The notes under the pieces were generated by a model, which saw nothing but the letters and a program-made list of their open reading frames with translations, ran no database searches and had not been told where the DNA came from. Source: Naematelia aurantialba (lineage: Eukaryota > Basidiomycota > Tremellomycetes > Tremellales > Naemateliaceae). From it: DNA of 64,000 nt. Positions 11,635-24,066 of this stretch are shown piece by piece. The translations under genes were made by a program, and so were the position numbers. Within the stretch, counting starts at the first letter, position 1; each line of letters starts with the position of its first letter. The stretch is from NCBI GenBank assembly GCA_021527695.1, contig JAKFAO010000009.1:1401462-1465461 (forward strand). Direction: 5' to 3'.

Positions 11635-13290
11635 CTAGGCATAGGTATTCACATCCTCTTCCGTGGGGCCAACAGGATCATCCGATGCTGCAAGGTTACA
11701 CTGCTCTTGGTCAGCTCTGGGGCTACCCGCAAGTGCGTTCGCTTGTAACATACCTGGTGGAATTGTCGGATGTCTGTGTCCTTCAACGACCCGGTCACGG
11801 AATGCAAAACGCCTCTGTTGTGAAACAGGACCAAATCTCCTTCTTCCCAATCTTGAGCATACACCAGCTGGCCCTCACGTCAACGAGAGCCGATGGTTGG
11901 AATAGTTGGGATACTCCAAAACTCACTTCTGGTGCAATGGCTGGCCGCTGAATCGCGTAGAGAAGCCTGCGCACTTCCGCTAGATCGGTGATGTGTGCAC
12001 CGTCGGGGTACAGGGCGCCTTCCATCTTGCTGCCTGCCGATAGGGGATCGATGTGGAGCTGATGAGCACCGCAAGGATGGACCTGGACATGAAGGGCGCC
12101 TGTCACGGGGTTCTTCCAGCACTGCCTGTGTTAGCTAACAAACCAAGGACCAGCGAGCCGGGTAAACAAAGGGAACACGATGGGTGAAATTAACTCGGAG
12201 TCCAGCTCTGCGCGAGGAACAGAAGATATCGAAAGGATAAGCAAAATGGAGCACTAACCATTGGGTACACCTTGACTTTACTTTCCTCCCACTCTGGCAG
12301 CTCTTCCAACGGCAGTTCCTTTCCCTCCGACTCAATTCCCAGCCCGGTTGGCATAGCCCTTGCGGGACTCATCCAAACATACGGATGAGGCGCCTGATTC
12401 TCAATCAGACAATCTCGCGGACGTGGTGCACCCGGTACTCACGTATTGAACCTTTGTTCTCACTGCGAGAGACTTCATCTCCGGAGACAGAATGTCAAAC
12501 ATAGTCTTTCCAGAGACAAACGCTGTGCCGCCGAGAGGTACCTCAATTTCGTCTCCCGTCCCGTCATCATACACGCATCGCTGAGGCTGCCCCTGCGGCA
12601 CTTTGACAGCGTAGAGGGTCGTTACTTTCGGAGGAGAAAGAGCGTAAAGCGCAGCGTCGATGTGCCTGTTCAAGGATGTCAGAGAGCCTATCGCTGGAAG
12701 ATCGCTGCACATACCACCTGTAGAAACGAGTGGCATTTGATGCTTCGTCTTGAGGTGATAAAGGCTTTTCATGGAAGGTCGCGAAATGAGGGTGTTTGAG
12801 TTTGGGCTAGGAGACATCAGCTGCTTCCAGCGCTCCTGTTCACCAAGGCGCGACGTACCCTCTCTAGGCCCTCGTGGTTGCCTTCTACCTGACCGTTCCC
12901 GATGAGCTGAACCTGCGGTTGATGCGGGATCGTCTTCAAATCCGGATGCAGGATCGAGGCCTTCTCCTTTCCCGTCTTGTTGTTCCCGTGACCGTAAGAT
13001 TCGGCTTTAGGATCAAATGCCTGAGGAACAGCAGTCAGCGAGCTGACACTTGAAACGTGGTGTTTTCCAAGACATACATGAGTCAAGTCGAATTGCTGCT
13101 TGGGGGTGAGCTTAGTGTTCTTGAAGAGTAGGACAGAGTGCTTGTACAGCATATCGATGATCTCGTTCATCTGCTCTTCAGACACAGTCTCAGGATCAAA
13201 CCCCTGCACCTGCCGCCCAAAGTCGGCAAAGAACTTTGGGTTGGCCGTGGGCGGAGGCGGGATGGGAGAGTAGCTAAAGTGGGCGGCCAT
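11635..13290 (-). CDS. TauD-type 2-oxoglutarate oxygenase, probable xanthine dioxygenase
   Basis: Reads from 13290 (MAAHFSYSPIPPPP) to TAG at 11635-11637 (EEDVNTYA). Exons contain FADFGRQVQGFDPETV and HSVLLFKNTKL. The exon with HIDAALYALSPPKVTTLYA gives the H-x-D iron ligands, followed by GTAFVSGKTMFDIL. Then come HPYVWMSPARAMPTGLG, WKNPVTGALHVQVHPCGAH, GALYPDGAHITDL and DLVLFHNRGVLHSVTG (distal His). The strong resemblance to what I remember of fungal XanA, the Fe(II)/2-oxoglutarate enzyme that turns xanthine into uric acid, makes that my preferred call; a related TauD enzyme is the alternative. The cytosolic location is inferred from lack of a signal. A purine catabolic role would fit the allantoate-type permease about 8 kb away. 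Confidence 0.72.
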
Positions 13291-13315
13291 GGTGGTGGTG
13301 GTGGTGGTGGTGGTA
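13288..13315. repeat. GGT trinucleotide microsatellite at a start codon
   Basis: Roughly eight GGT units immediately upstream of the oxygenase start codon (minus strand). The tract is thus in its 5' leader, where it reads as ACC repeats followed by ATG. Confidence 0.8.
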
Positions 13316-13915
13316 TGAAGAACAGTGAGCAAAGGACAACTAGAAAAAGAAGAAGAAGCAAGACGAGGGTAAAGGGAGAGTAATGACTTCGTATATATAT
13401 ATAGCTTGACCCCAACCCCCGCTGCTCCGCTGTCTTCGCTGTCGCTACTGCCGCCGCTGCCGACGCTATCGCAGCCGATGTCACCGGGGCGAGAATGCCC
13501 CACCCGCCACCACCACCGGTCACCACGGCTTTAGGCGTGCGACTGGAGCTGTTTAGGCATTCAGCAAACAAGCCTAATTGCCTGCACGCCTTTTTCCATG
13601 CACGCTTGGGTGTCAAGGGAAACGCCGCTACATGCAGGAAGGTGCGGTGAGGGCTGGAGGAGGAAGGTGCCACCTTTACAGGAGTATTGCAGGAACAGCG
13701 AACACGGACGAAGATATACCAGCAGTCTGCTAATATGCAACTATTGGGTCTGACTGAGAGAGTGGAATACCCTCCTAGGGATCCAAGGAAGCGAAGTTGT
13801 CGTAGCAATTTTGACTCTCATTACGTCTCGCACCTTAGCGCTATAAAATCGGATCCAAGTCACAGCCATCATATGGGACTCTGGGAGCGAACAGCGGACG
13901 GCGGACGAGATTGAT

Positions 13916-14524
13916 CTAATCGGTCTCGGACCGCCTGGCTCCAGTTTTGGTGCAAGGGCCCGAGTGCAGCACGATGTGCGGCGGCGCTATGTTGTTTGCG
14001 ATCGGGATCTGCAGGGCAACTGTCGATGTGTTACCGGGGTACGTGGTGATGTGGCCAGAGGTATTCTGGTAGTCGGCAGCGATGATGAGTCCTTCCGCCC
14101 CACCGTGTACCAGAACGTGGTCCGCCGAGTTGGGCAGCGTGATGTTGGCCAATCCCGACGTAAACGCTACGTATCTCGTTTCGTCATCAGCGATTTCGAA
14201 ATGTGTGGGCGTGATGCGTGGATGATATGTGTTGGGCGATCCGACTTACTGCACAAACGGAGCCTTGTGAAGGCCGCCGTAAAACACGGGGGGAAGAACC
14301 GTGTACGTGGCATTGGAGACACTGCCTAACTGCAGCGTAGCCGACCCAGCGGTCCCCGGATCTTGTGACACCGCGAATGGCGCCGTGAGCTGCCAGCACT
14401 CGAGCACAGAGCTGCCGTTCGATACCGCTATCGCCGTGAGGTTTAAAAATGTATCGTTCGATTGCGCCATGATGGACGAAAATCCGAGTACGGCGGCGGT
14501 CACGAAAGCGACAGACATGAGCAT
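13916..14524 (-). CDS. Small secreted protein, unknown
   Basis: I read the start at 14524 (MLMSVAFVTAAVLGF), which gives a hydrophobic signal peptide ending near SIMAQS, followed by NDTFLNLTAIAVSNGSSVL with several N-x-S/T sites. An intron of about 50 bases (donor GTAAGT near 14235, acceptor near 14186) leads to a second exon with YVAFTSGLANITL, LVHGGAEGLIIAADYQ and NTSTVALQIPIANN, ending SETD with the stop at 13916-13918. The protein is about 185 residues, Asn-glycosylatable and cysteine-poor. No family recognised; a cell-wall or extracellular protein is likely. The acceptor (GAG) is unusual, so the exact junction is uncertain. Confidence 0.55.
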
Positions 14525-15038
14525 CTTTGAGTGCTGATCCGAACTGAGCACTATACAGCGCAAAAGAAAGACAGTTGCCGAATAGATAGAAATATCTGGG
14601 AGGACGAGAGTCTTCTCAGAGGCCTAAGAGCAATGTCCCCCAACGTGATGGCTCAAAGGGAGCCCGGATGGCCGTGTGCACAGGGCACAGCGGACATGGA
14701 ACATGACCGCCGTAGCAGAGGCTGCAGCATTGGCAGCATTGGCAATACCGGAAGCATTGGCAGCATCGGCAGCAGGGACCGGCATCGGAGGAACAATAAT
14801 GATCCCAAGGACAACCAACAGCAATGCCCTCATAGAGCCGCTTCCACCCAAAACAAAAGACAACTCAGCACCCACCAGCGGGATCAAAATTACCACGTGT
14901 CGTCTCAGTCCCATCAACAGTGCAGAGACTCTGCCGGCGCCCAAACTCGACTCGCAGGCGGGGGGGTTCAGAAAGAGAGTAAGAAAGCCTGTGAAGCGTC
15001 ATGATATATTGGAGGCCTCGCATGTGAGCACAGAAGGG
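14525..15038. other. Intergenic with imperfect GGCAGCATT repeats
   Basis: Spacer between divergent genes. Around 14724-14775 there is a short imperfect repeat of GGCAGCATT/GGCAATACC type. Overlapping ORFs on both strands cross it, but neither has convincing coding character. Confidence 0.4.
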
Positions 15039-16659
15039 ATGGGAGAGCCCTCGCGGCCGCGCGTCAAGGTGAGTGGTTTACTGAAACATCCGTCGACCCA
15101 CTCTCGTAGGTCTCGGGGCAGATCTCCCTCGCTTCCACTCCGTCCTCCAGCTCGATAGCCCCGCGCGTTCGGGCAAAGGTAGATCACGCTACCATCTCAA
15201 CCACTCCAACTTCCACTCGGCCACCGATCAGGTCAGTACCCTCGTCTACGTCACTGCGGCCAGCAGGGTCAACCTCTTCTGCTACCGACGTGAGGTCCTC
15301 AGCTCCGCATGTTCGTGCAATACACACCCCAGCTACGATTCCACCTCGTTCCCCTCCCCTCACCAATGAAAGATCGACTCGAGCTGTCCGAGTGCGGGCT
15401 GGGCTGCTTTACAGAGCCAAGTCTCCTGAGACGCCGTTGTATCGCAGTATGACAGAAGCGCTCAACCACAGCGGACTGGGCCCAAAATCTAGTGCGAGAA
15501 CGCCGCTGCCTTCAAGGGCAGACGGTAGTGCTGAAGTGCACATACGCACAAGAGCTCATCCCACAACACCCACACCGAATTCACGCCTCCCTCCCCCGTC
15601 ACATTGTCTATGGGATGTGACCGCGTCACAGGATTCTACCCTGGGCGCGTCACCGACACGGGCCATCGCAGCAGCCTCTCCTGATGGACCAACTCCAGAT
15701 CCCGCCATCGTGTCCCCGAGCAATCGCATCGCAACATTCCCCTCATCGATCCATCTGCAACATCCGATAGCGTCATGTCCCCCTTCGCCTCTGCCGACGA
15801 GAGGCTCTCATGACGATCCCCGCCGAACTCGCCCCTTGCCACCCCATCCAACACAAACTCAGCTGGTCACGCTATTACCATCCACTCCTGCCAGTCCCGA
15901 GGTCAAGACCATTCGTCTGCCTGAGGTGACGCCGCGCACATCGAGCGAGTTTGAGCATATCCATGTCAGTAATCTGGGACAACAGGAAATTGACAGGGAC
16001 CGACTAAGCGGTGTGACGGTCGTGGAGATCGATTTGGGCAAGGAGGAAGACAGGAGCGTGGAGGACAACGATGCCAGTGGTCGGGTTGAGGAAGCTAAGG
16101 TCAATCGCAAGGTCCGGACCGAGTTTTCTTTTTGGTTTCTATGTCCGCTCATGTGAATCAGATTGCAGATTTGGAGATCTCAAATGCCAGTCTTCTCGCC
16201 ATCAACAGCTCTCTGGAAGGTATGTATTGTCAATATCAACGCCTTGCTTGGCGATCGCGTGATCAATTGGATCTGACGGGATCAGTAACTAAATCAAAGC
16301 AGCGAGCAGAAATTCTCCGCCTTCGTCGTGCTTTGCGCGATTCATTGACTGGGATTCCACAGCCCGCATTGATGTCGCCCGCACTCATGTCTCCTGCTCT
16401 GGACACCGAAAACCTGTTTGATGAAGAATTTGCCGATGCAGAGCTCGAAGCCCGCTGGGACCGGGTGTCGGAGTTAGTAGGAGGCATGGTACGGCGGGGC
16501 GAGGTTGCTGTGGAGAAGGGGAAAGAAGAGGTCAAGCTGGGAACGAGAGTTTTGGCTGTGGATGACATCACACGGGAAAGCACACCAGGTCCAGTGGGTC
16601 CCGAAGACGGCGAGGAGGATGTCAGTGTTCCCAGTGCAACCGTGCAACACGAGGCATAG
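15039..16659 (+). CDS. Ser/Pro/Thr-rich fungal protein with C-terminal coiled-coil
   Basis: Start at 15039 (MGEPSRPRVK); the first intron is GTGAGT..TAG at about 15069-15108. The long second exon is low-complexity and disordered: PTSTRPPIR, RSPPLTNERSTRA and PPPSHCLWDV, rich in Ser, Thr, Pro and Arg. The third part begins IADLEISNASLLAINSSLE, a heptad-like block I have seen in conserved fungal proteins. It continues with KSKQRAEILRLRRALRDS and a near-repeat of ALMSPALMSPALD, then an acidic C-terminus with DAELEARWDRVSELV. It ends VQHEA at 16657-16659. It is probably a cytoplasmic or cytoskeletal scaffold protein regulated by phosphorylation, but this is inference from composition only. Confidence 0.6.
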
Positions 16660-17562
16660 ACCTGTGTCTTTTCTCTGCACGTAACGGCATTTGTTGTATA
16701 TGTACTCATGAGTCGGAACGTGGTTGAATACAGGTCGTCCGCATAATCAGGCACTAAGTGTCAGGCATCCAACACCCCTTCCCTGCCCCCATAAACTCCC
16801 CGTCCCAATCTTTCCAGTGACCGAATGAATGACCCCCCGGGACAGCGCAAGCACGAGCCCAAAAAAGCAGAGTAGCACGGCTCAAGCACTTCTTGGCCTT
16901 AATCGCTGCACAGTCCGATTACCAGTATGGATGCTAGCTCCTCTGCAAACAGCATGAAATGGAGGGATGTATTGGTGGATGTGGACATGGAGCACCCTCT
17001 GCTATATACGAGGGACAACGTCGCGGCGCTACAGGGACTCGTCGAATGTAGGAGTCAAGGACGAAGTTACGTTCGGGTCGGGACGGATACGGAATCCCTT
17101 AGGGATTTGCACGATATACCCGAAAAGGCAAGTTGACATGCGGTTTCATGACACCTCCCCCCCCCCCCCCAACCGTCTCCCAATCGCCAGCCGTGGCACA
17201 AGTCCCCCTGGCACGTTCGTCTTTTTGTCTCTCCGAGTGTTGGTAAAGGAAATTTGAGGTCCCGCATTGATATGCATGATACGTTTAATGTCCGGTAAAA
17301 GCCCAGAAGGTATAACACCTTTGCATTCCTATTCAGGGAGCATGTTTATGTTCACATGTCACTTCGGGAGCTTGCAGAACACACTTATCCTAGAGATGCA
17401 GATGCGTGTCCTCGGTCTTCGGTCATGAACTACTCGGTCGTACGCACGCAGTTGTCCCGCAGCTTCTTGAGTGTCGAAAGGATAAAAGATCAGGGGCGAC
17501 CTTGCGGGTAACACGAGATAATCGCTCTCTCATAATCTCGTTGATTCGCTCTGGTAACTACA
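16660..17562. other. Intergenic, poly-C tract
   Basis: About 0.9 kb without a supportable gene. It contains a C14 run at 17157-17170. Short ORFs at 16927-17257 lack coding character. The region just before 17563 is the cupin promoter. Confidence 0.5.
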
Positions 17563-18267
17563 ATGTCTGCACCCTCGACGCTACCTCTCCCTCGCCGCAT
17601 CGTTACTTGGCACGACGAGTCAGGGGAATGCGTTGCTACCGAAGGAACGGTCCCAATGGAACCCTCCGTTGACGGCGTGCTTCAGGGAGCGAGAGTCTTC
17701 GTCCAGAGCGACTTCCCGGCCAAACCTGACAAGACTCCCGTGTACGCTAGCCAAAGTATGCAAGGATACGTTCATAGTGGCGGTGTCGCAGTGTACTTTG
17801 TTGGTAAGCTTCCAACCATTTGTCAACCCGGCAGACGTACACTTACACCACAGATTTCAAGCCTCAGCATCACGGCCCATTCCATTATTCCAACTCGATG
17901 GGTGGGTCCATCGGCTCTCTTTTCCGTTAAGCTACAGGAGCTTCATAGTAATTTGAGCTTGAGCTGAGGACTATTGCTCCAGACTACGTTGTGGTAACGC
18001 ATGGATCCCTTGAGTTGGAAACTACAAACGGCCAATCGTGGAGCATTTCTACCGGTGATGTCGTCGTCAACGCCGCCAACGTTCACTATTGGCACAATAG
18101 GACCGACCAATGGGCTCGTCGGTCTCTTCCACTAGCCTTGTCCGATACTGGTCTGATTGTTCTTAGGAATGTTTTGTGTGCTGTCACCTTCAGAGGAGGT
18201 CAGGATTTCCGGCAAGAATCTGAAAGAGCTGTACCCCGACATCTTCGCTGTTCCGACCTTGCAGTAG
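17563..18267 (+). CDS. Cupin-domain protein
   Basis: Start at 17563 (MSAPSTLPLPRRIVTW), then VDGVLQGARVFVQSDFPAK, an intron, GGVAVYFVDFKP, a further intron, then DYVVVTHGSLELE and SISTGDVVVNAANVHYWHN, the two conserved cupin motifs of a single beta-barrel. The last intron uses donor GTCGGT after WAR and rejoins at MFCVLSPSEEVRISG. The stop is TAG 18265-18267 after AVPTLQ. Proteins of this small fungal cupin group are about 170-190 residues and usually hypothetical; they often sit beside oxidoreductase or transporter genes. The motif-1 glycine-rich strand is present but the typical HxH metal pair is poor, so a metal-dependent activity is uncertain. Confidence 0.7.
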
Positions 18268-18580
18268 AGGAATCATGACAAGAACAGAATGTATCGTTGA
18301 ATGTCTTCCCAACCGCCGTCGTCCTGGAACATGATCAAGACGGTGGAGAAGTCTGTGGGGGGCAATTCACGACTTGTATGAAGCCTGTGAACGTAAGAAT
18401 TCCAGCGGTGGACTTTCTGAGGGATCTCAAAGGGGCCAAAGAGTAGTCTACCACAGGTGTAAGCGGCACATCTGACAAATCCAGCTTCATGGTAGACTCA
18501 ACCAGCTCTACCATCCGAGGTACGGGGGACGGATAGAGCCGTCCCATCCCGGCAGTCGGCAATAGGCCGTGCTCCCACAT

Positions 18581-21500
18581 CTATTTATACTGTCGATGTT
18601 CACTACCGCTTCCTCCTTCAGCTAGCTTTTCAAGGTGTTCTTTATCGCTGGAATCATTGACCAACGCCCGTAGATACCCGTCTGGGTTTCGTAACAGGTT
18701 TCCCGGGGTGTCATATTCCTTCAACTCGCCAGCGGACAGTACAATGACCTTATCGTAGTCCATGATGGTCGATAGTCGATGTGCTACTGTCAAGATGGTA
18801 ACATCGTGCAGGGACCGGATCGCCCGTTGTACAAGAGCATCGGTTGTGTGATCGACAGAAGCTAGAAGGTATCGCTTAGCCCTGACACTTAGGGTGATGG
18901 ATGATTGCTTACCTGTGGCTTCATCCAGCACAAGGATCTTGCTTCGCCTCACTAAGGCCCTGGCTAAGGAGACTAACTGTCTCTGCCCTTGACTCAGATT
19001 GCTTCCGCCGGCGGCGATCATAGAGTCCAAAGCCAACGTGGACTGTTGCTTTCCACCAGACGCATCCAGCGCCTCATCCACTTGTAACAGCCCAGACGAT
19101 CTCATCGCGTCCAACAGTTCGGCATCGTCGCATTGATCAAACGGATCCAAATTGAATCTCATGGATCCGCTGAGCAAGGTCGGATCTTGAGGAATGATTG
19201 TTAGCCTGCTGCGAAGAGCATCGAGGTTGACCGTCTTGATGTCTACACCTGCAATACGGATAATGCCCTCTGTCGGGAGTATGCGCAGCAAAGCCATCGT
19301 CAAAGTTGACTTTCCACTCCCCGTTCGTCCCACAATGCCTACTCGTGAACCAGCCTCTATGGTCAAAGATAGGTCCTGTAGAACGATAGGTCCACCCTCG
19401 AAATACCGTGCGGTAAGATGCTCGATTTGAATGTCGCCCGACGTGGGCCAAGAAGCTGGTGGTTTGCATTTCGCAGTCGGTGCGGGCTCCTGGTCAATGA
19501 CTAGGTAATCATTAATCCTCTCGATACTGTTGGCTTGGATATCCAGGTCGTTGGCAATGCGAACGAAATAAAGTAGGATGTCCGAGAATGAGACTGCTTG
19601 GTTCAAGGCGAAACCGATGACTGCGGTGGGCAGGATGCGTTGACCACCGTAAAATAGTAGAGCCGCTAGCCCAGCCGAAAAAATCCCTCCCAGAGCGTCG
19701 ATACGGACTGTCATCCAGCTAGATTGGCGTGCTCAGTAGGGATTCTCAGCTCAGGATCAGGCCTGACAGACGCACCGGTTTAAATTGTAGAAGGTGGTCG
19801 CGCATCGCACATATCTGTTCGTCTTCTCTTGCAGCTGAGTGTGGAAAAACTCTTGTGCGCCATACGCTCGGATGGAAACGATGCCGTTGATAGCTGCAGC
19901 GAAAGCGCCAAACATCGGGCTCTTCGAGTTGCTTTGTTCACGCTTTGTGCTCATCTGCGCGTGCATATACAGCTGACCTGTGAAGCCGCCAATGAGGCCC
20001 ACGGCTACAGCAAGTGGGGCGAAAGTCGGAACAAGATAGAGCAGAAGCACGAATTTGAGGAGTAAGGTAACCGTGATTTCCGAGAAACCTTGGAAGATCT
20101 GCACGAACGAAGCGTCCAACGCATTAACATCCGCGGTGAAGCGACCGATAATTCTTCCGGAGGGCGTCTTATCGATCCAGCGCATCGGAGCGTACAGAAT
20201 GTGATGCACAAGGGCACCGTGGAAATTGCGAGAAGCCCGAAGCGATCCGAATGTCCACAGGATTGTCGAAGAGTCGTATGAGCCGATCTGAACTACCATC
20301 AATAGCACATAGATGCCAAGGTAGTAAACAATGGACACCGATTCAGGATGACCGTTCGATCGCTCGTAGGCTGAACTCCAAGCGCCCAGCCAATAATTAC
20401 ACCCAGCGAACAGTACCTCGCCCAGGAAGATGTCAATCCAGTACAAAGACCAGAAAAGAACTCCTCCAGCGGCGCCAAAGTATCGGATTAAGGTAGCCCG
20501 CGACACTCGACCAGTCGCTTTCTCTTCGGCCACGACAAGCTTTCCAGCGTCTGCTTTGAGTTCCGGATCGACTCCTTCTTTTTCCGCGTTGACGTCAACC
20601 TCGGTCTCGGCAATCTCTTCAATGTCTTCTGCGGCCGGATTTTCTTCAGTCAGGAGCTGAATGACCTTGTCGTCGATCGGACCATGATGATCGATGCTTC
20701 CGTCCAGCGCGAGGTGAACGGTATAGTCTGCAACAGGTATGCACATCGAGACGTGGTGAGTAACTAGAATCACCGTTCGACCTTTTAGAAGGTCACCTTT
20801 GAACAGTTTGTCGATGATCCATTTGCAAGTCGTGATGTCGAGTGCAGATAAGACATCGTCGAGCAGGAGGATCTGCGCGGGAGAGTACACAGCTCGAGCC
20901 AGACTGATTCGTGCTTTCTGTCCGCCACTGGCATTCAGACCTTTCTCACCGAGTTCGGTCTGATCTCCTGCATCGAAGAGTTTGAGGTCCGGCTCGAGAG
21001 CGCAAGCATACAGGACTTGTCTGTATCTGACTTCATTGTACACGTTCCCAAAGAGAATGTTGGCCCGGACTGAGTCGGCCATTACCCAGGCTTCCTGAGC
21101 TGAGTATGCAACCCCTTCTGTTCGTGGCAGGTTAAAAGCGGCGTCCAACGATGGTGGACTCCAAGTCATCTCGCCCAGAAGTGCCCTACGACGAAATGAG
21201 CATCTGCACAACCAGAAGTCGATGAAACACATAGACCCACATTAACAAACTTGTCTTGCCCGCCGAGGTCTTACCAGCAACAAGCGTGATCTTGTTCCGC
21301 GGTATTTCCAAGTCATCGATCTTCAATTTGAAAGAGCGTTGTCCAGTCATAGCACCGGTAGAATCAGGCGAGTTACTCCAAGTGAAAACAGCATTGTGGA
21401 AGAAGATGCGGGGATCGTCGACATCTGTCGTCTGGACCTGCACTCCACCTTCCTTGTGTTTGTACTCGTCTAAGAGCTCCGTCGTCGTAAGGAAGGCATT

Positions 21501-23618
21501 GATTCTCTCCACCGACACTTTGGCTTGGATGAAGGCGGTAAGTTGAGAAGTCAAGATATACATTTGTCGGCGGATCAAGTCAAACACGGTGATGGACGAG
21601 AACACTTGCGCTGCTGTGAGGTTCTGCTTGAGCACGCCGGTATACAGGCCATAACAAGTGATCATGGTCAAGATTGGAAGCAGCCAATTTGCCGTACTGA
21701 TGCCGACTTGCGTGAACACCTTGCGTCTGATTGCTCGAAGCTCGAGCTCCCGTTTCTCCCCAATTCTCTCCTTGATTTTCTCCTCCCATGCGAATAATTT
21801 TGTGATCTTCAGGGAGTTTATGGCCTCAGTCACTGTCTGGACACGAGCATCGGTAGACTCCATTAATGCGCGTTGCGATTTGGTGAGGAGGCGGGATAGG
21901 TAAGCCGGTAGGGGCAGACTGACGGCAGTGACTGCCATGCCGGCAAGTGCGGGCCACGAGAGAATCTGATATAAAAAAATCGCTCCAAGGATGAGCTGCA
22001 GGGGAGAGTACAGAAGTGTCAACAGGATGTCTCGGCCGGCGACTACGTTGTTGATGTCCGAGCTCATGAGAGTGTTGATCCTGCCAGCGAGGTTCGCTTG
22101 CTTCTTGGGATGCGCAGACGGAGCAGGTTTCGCATCCCCTTTAGTCGATTTGCCTTTTCCGTTATCGGACGACGGGGCCGAGACCCGGGTATCAGAGTTG
22201 CTGCTATTGTCGCTCTCTGCACCAGCTACTCCTCGTGTGTGTGAACCAGCATCCTCTACGTTGGTGGCACCAAGGTTGTTTTCAGTTGTATCGTCAACTG
22301 GAACAGCGGGCGTGTTTGTACCGGCTTGAACGGGGTCGAGGGTCTTTGTTGATTCGCCTCCATCATCCTTCATCTTGATGCGGAGAGAGTGCTCAAATAA
22401 AAGCTGGGTAAACAGACTTTCTATCCGGCAAAGGGCTCGAGTCTAAGGGTCAAAGTACTAAAGTCAGTGATCGAAGTTTCGCCAGAACAATCAGCTCACC
22501 GTGGCAAAAATATACAGCTGGAAGGTCATGCTGGACAGCATAGGACCGAGGAACAGCCAAATGATCCAGAACCACGGTCGAATATTTGAGCTCGCAGGAC
22601 CATTTTGCAAGTATCTGACGAGAATCAGCTGGTCTAGCAATATAATGTTAAGCACTACAATAGAGCAAAGCATGCGGACTCACGTCAAGAGCCTGTTCAC
22701 GCCTATAGGAGTGACCAATTCCAGTGCCGCTCGCAAGCTGACCATGATGGCCATAAAGATGATCCTCTTCCAAAAGACCGACAGAATCCCCACTATCAGG
22801 TGGGCCTTCGGCAAACCCAGCTCCTGCCTTCTGATCGGATGAAGCTTCCCCAGCGCCGACTTCTTGAGATATTCGGCCCTGTCATAATCTGCCAGGGGAG
22901 GCAACGCATCGTATGGGATAGCATCCGTCTTCCAAGCCCTGTAGATCACCTTGTTCATATAGTTGAAGAAGAGAAATGATATGGGGTTGGCGACCTGCTC
23001 GGGGTTTGGCTCCGGCGAAACATAGCTGGGATCTACCGGTGAGTAGAGTCGAGGTGTGAAGAGTGGGATGAGAACGGCAGAGATGCCGAGAAGAGAGAAT
23101 CGGGTCCAGACGATCGCCGCTGAGAGGTGTCGGGGATCAATTGGAGACAGGGTGAAGGTGATATACGGGTACAGGTCGCGGTAGCAGTAGATAGTAAAGA
23201 GAACGGGTAAGAGGGTGTTTAGGGTGATAGCTGTCCTCCGGCGAGTAGCGGTGCCGTGTTGCAGGATAACGAGTGCCAGGCTATGAAGCAGCGCGAAGAA
23301 CTGGGAGGGTTCCAATCAGTCGCAAGCTTGATCTGGTGTCCACCCAGCACTTACATATATGATTGTGATTCCAAGCTCCGCCTTTTGCAGGTCGCTCAGT
23401 CCCTGCTGCTTGACCGCCGCAACTTTCCACTCAAGTTGGCCTTTCGATCTGAGAGTTGCCACAATGCTGAGCCCGACCAGTCCCGCCAAACATGCCGACC
23501 GGAGAACCTCGAATGCAGCGATCCATCTTCGAAGGTTGATCATCAGAGGCGTTGGTTCGACACTTGCCTTGTTGGAGTTGACCATAGGGTCTGGGTGAAC
23601 TACAGCATTACTGCGCAT
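18581..23618 (-). CDS. ABCC-type (MRP/Yor1-like) full ABC transporter
   Basis: Large multi-exon gene from 23618 (MRSNAVVHPDP) to the stop at 18581 (SEHRQYK). Order of parts: hydrophobic N-terminal helices, first membrane domain (ILSWPALAGMAVTAV, YLSRLLTKSQRALMESTDAR), NBD1 with Walker A GKTSAGKTS, signature LNASGGQKA and Walker B ILLLDDVLSALD, second membrane domain (MRWIDKTPSGRIIGRFTAD), and NBD2 with GRTGSGKST, LSQGQRQLVSLARAL and ILVLDEATG. The Asp-Asp in NBD1 versus Asp-Glu in NBD2 is the asymmetry normal for the ABCC class. It exports conjugates, drugs or metabolites across the plasma or vacuolar membrane. An acidic Ser-rich insert (near 22140-22350) lies in the first half. Size and domain order look complete. 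Confidence 0.9.
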
Positions 23619-24066
23619 GTTGTGATATGGATCGATAAAGCGCGATTCCAGCCGACTGAAGGACGAGAATGTCGAGGTCGCCGAGCTAGTGGTCTATGGC
23701 TCCTCACGACCTGCACTCAATGTGAATGGCGAAATGCACATCGTGTGCCGAGAGAAAGTCCAGCCATGCAACTGCTGATTGGTCGAGATTGCATATCTGC
23801 TGTAATACACCCCACCCGACACCCACATCTACTTCGGAGAGAGCCGATACAATTCTCGCATCTCGTGACTAATCAGGGATTTGCTTTGAATTAACACTTC
23901 ACGACCAGCCGTTAGGTGGATAAATAAGCTCTATCCCAGCAGCCCCTACTGGACTGGCAATTCGTCTTCGTGCCAGTGAACGACGTAGCAAAAAGAACCA
24001 CCAAGGCCATCTAGAATGCATTCATTCTATCAGAATCTAGGTTATCTAGGCGATCATCCAAGTAGT

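Noticed and set aside
14624..15158. Overlapping Ala/Gly-rich ORFs on both strands
   Set aside because: Low-complexity GGCAGCATT repeat translated in several frames; neither has a credible start context.
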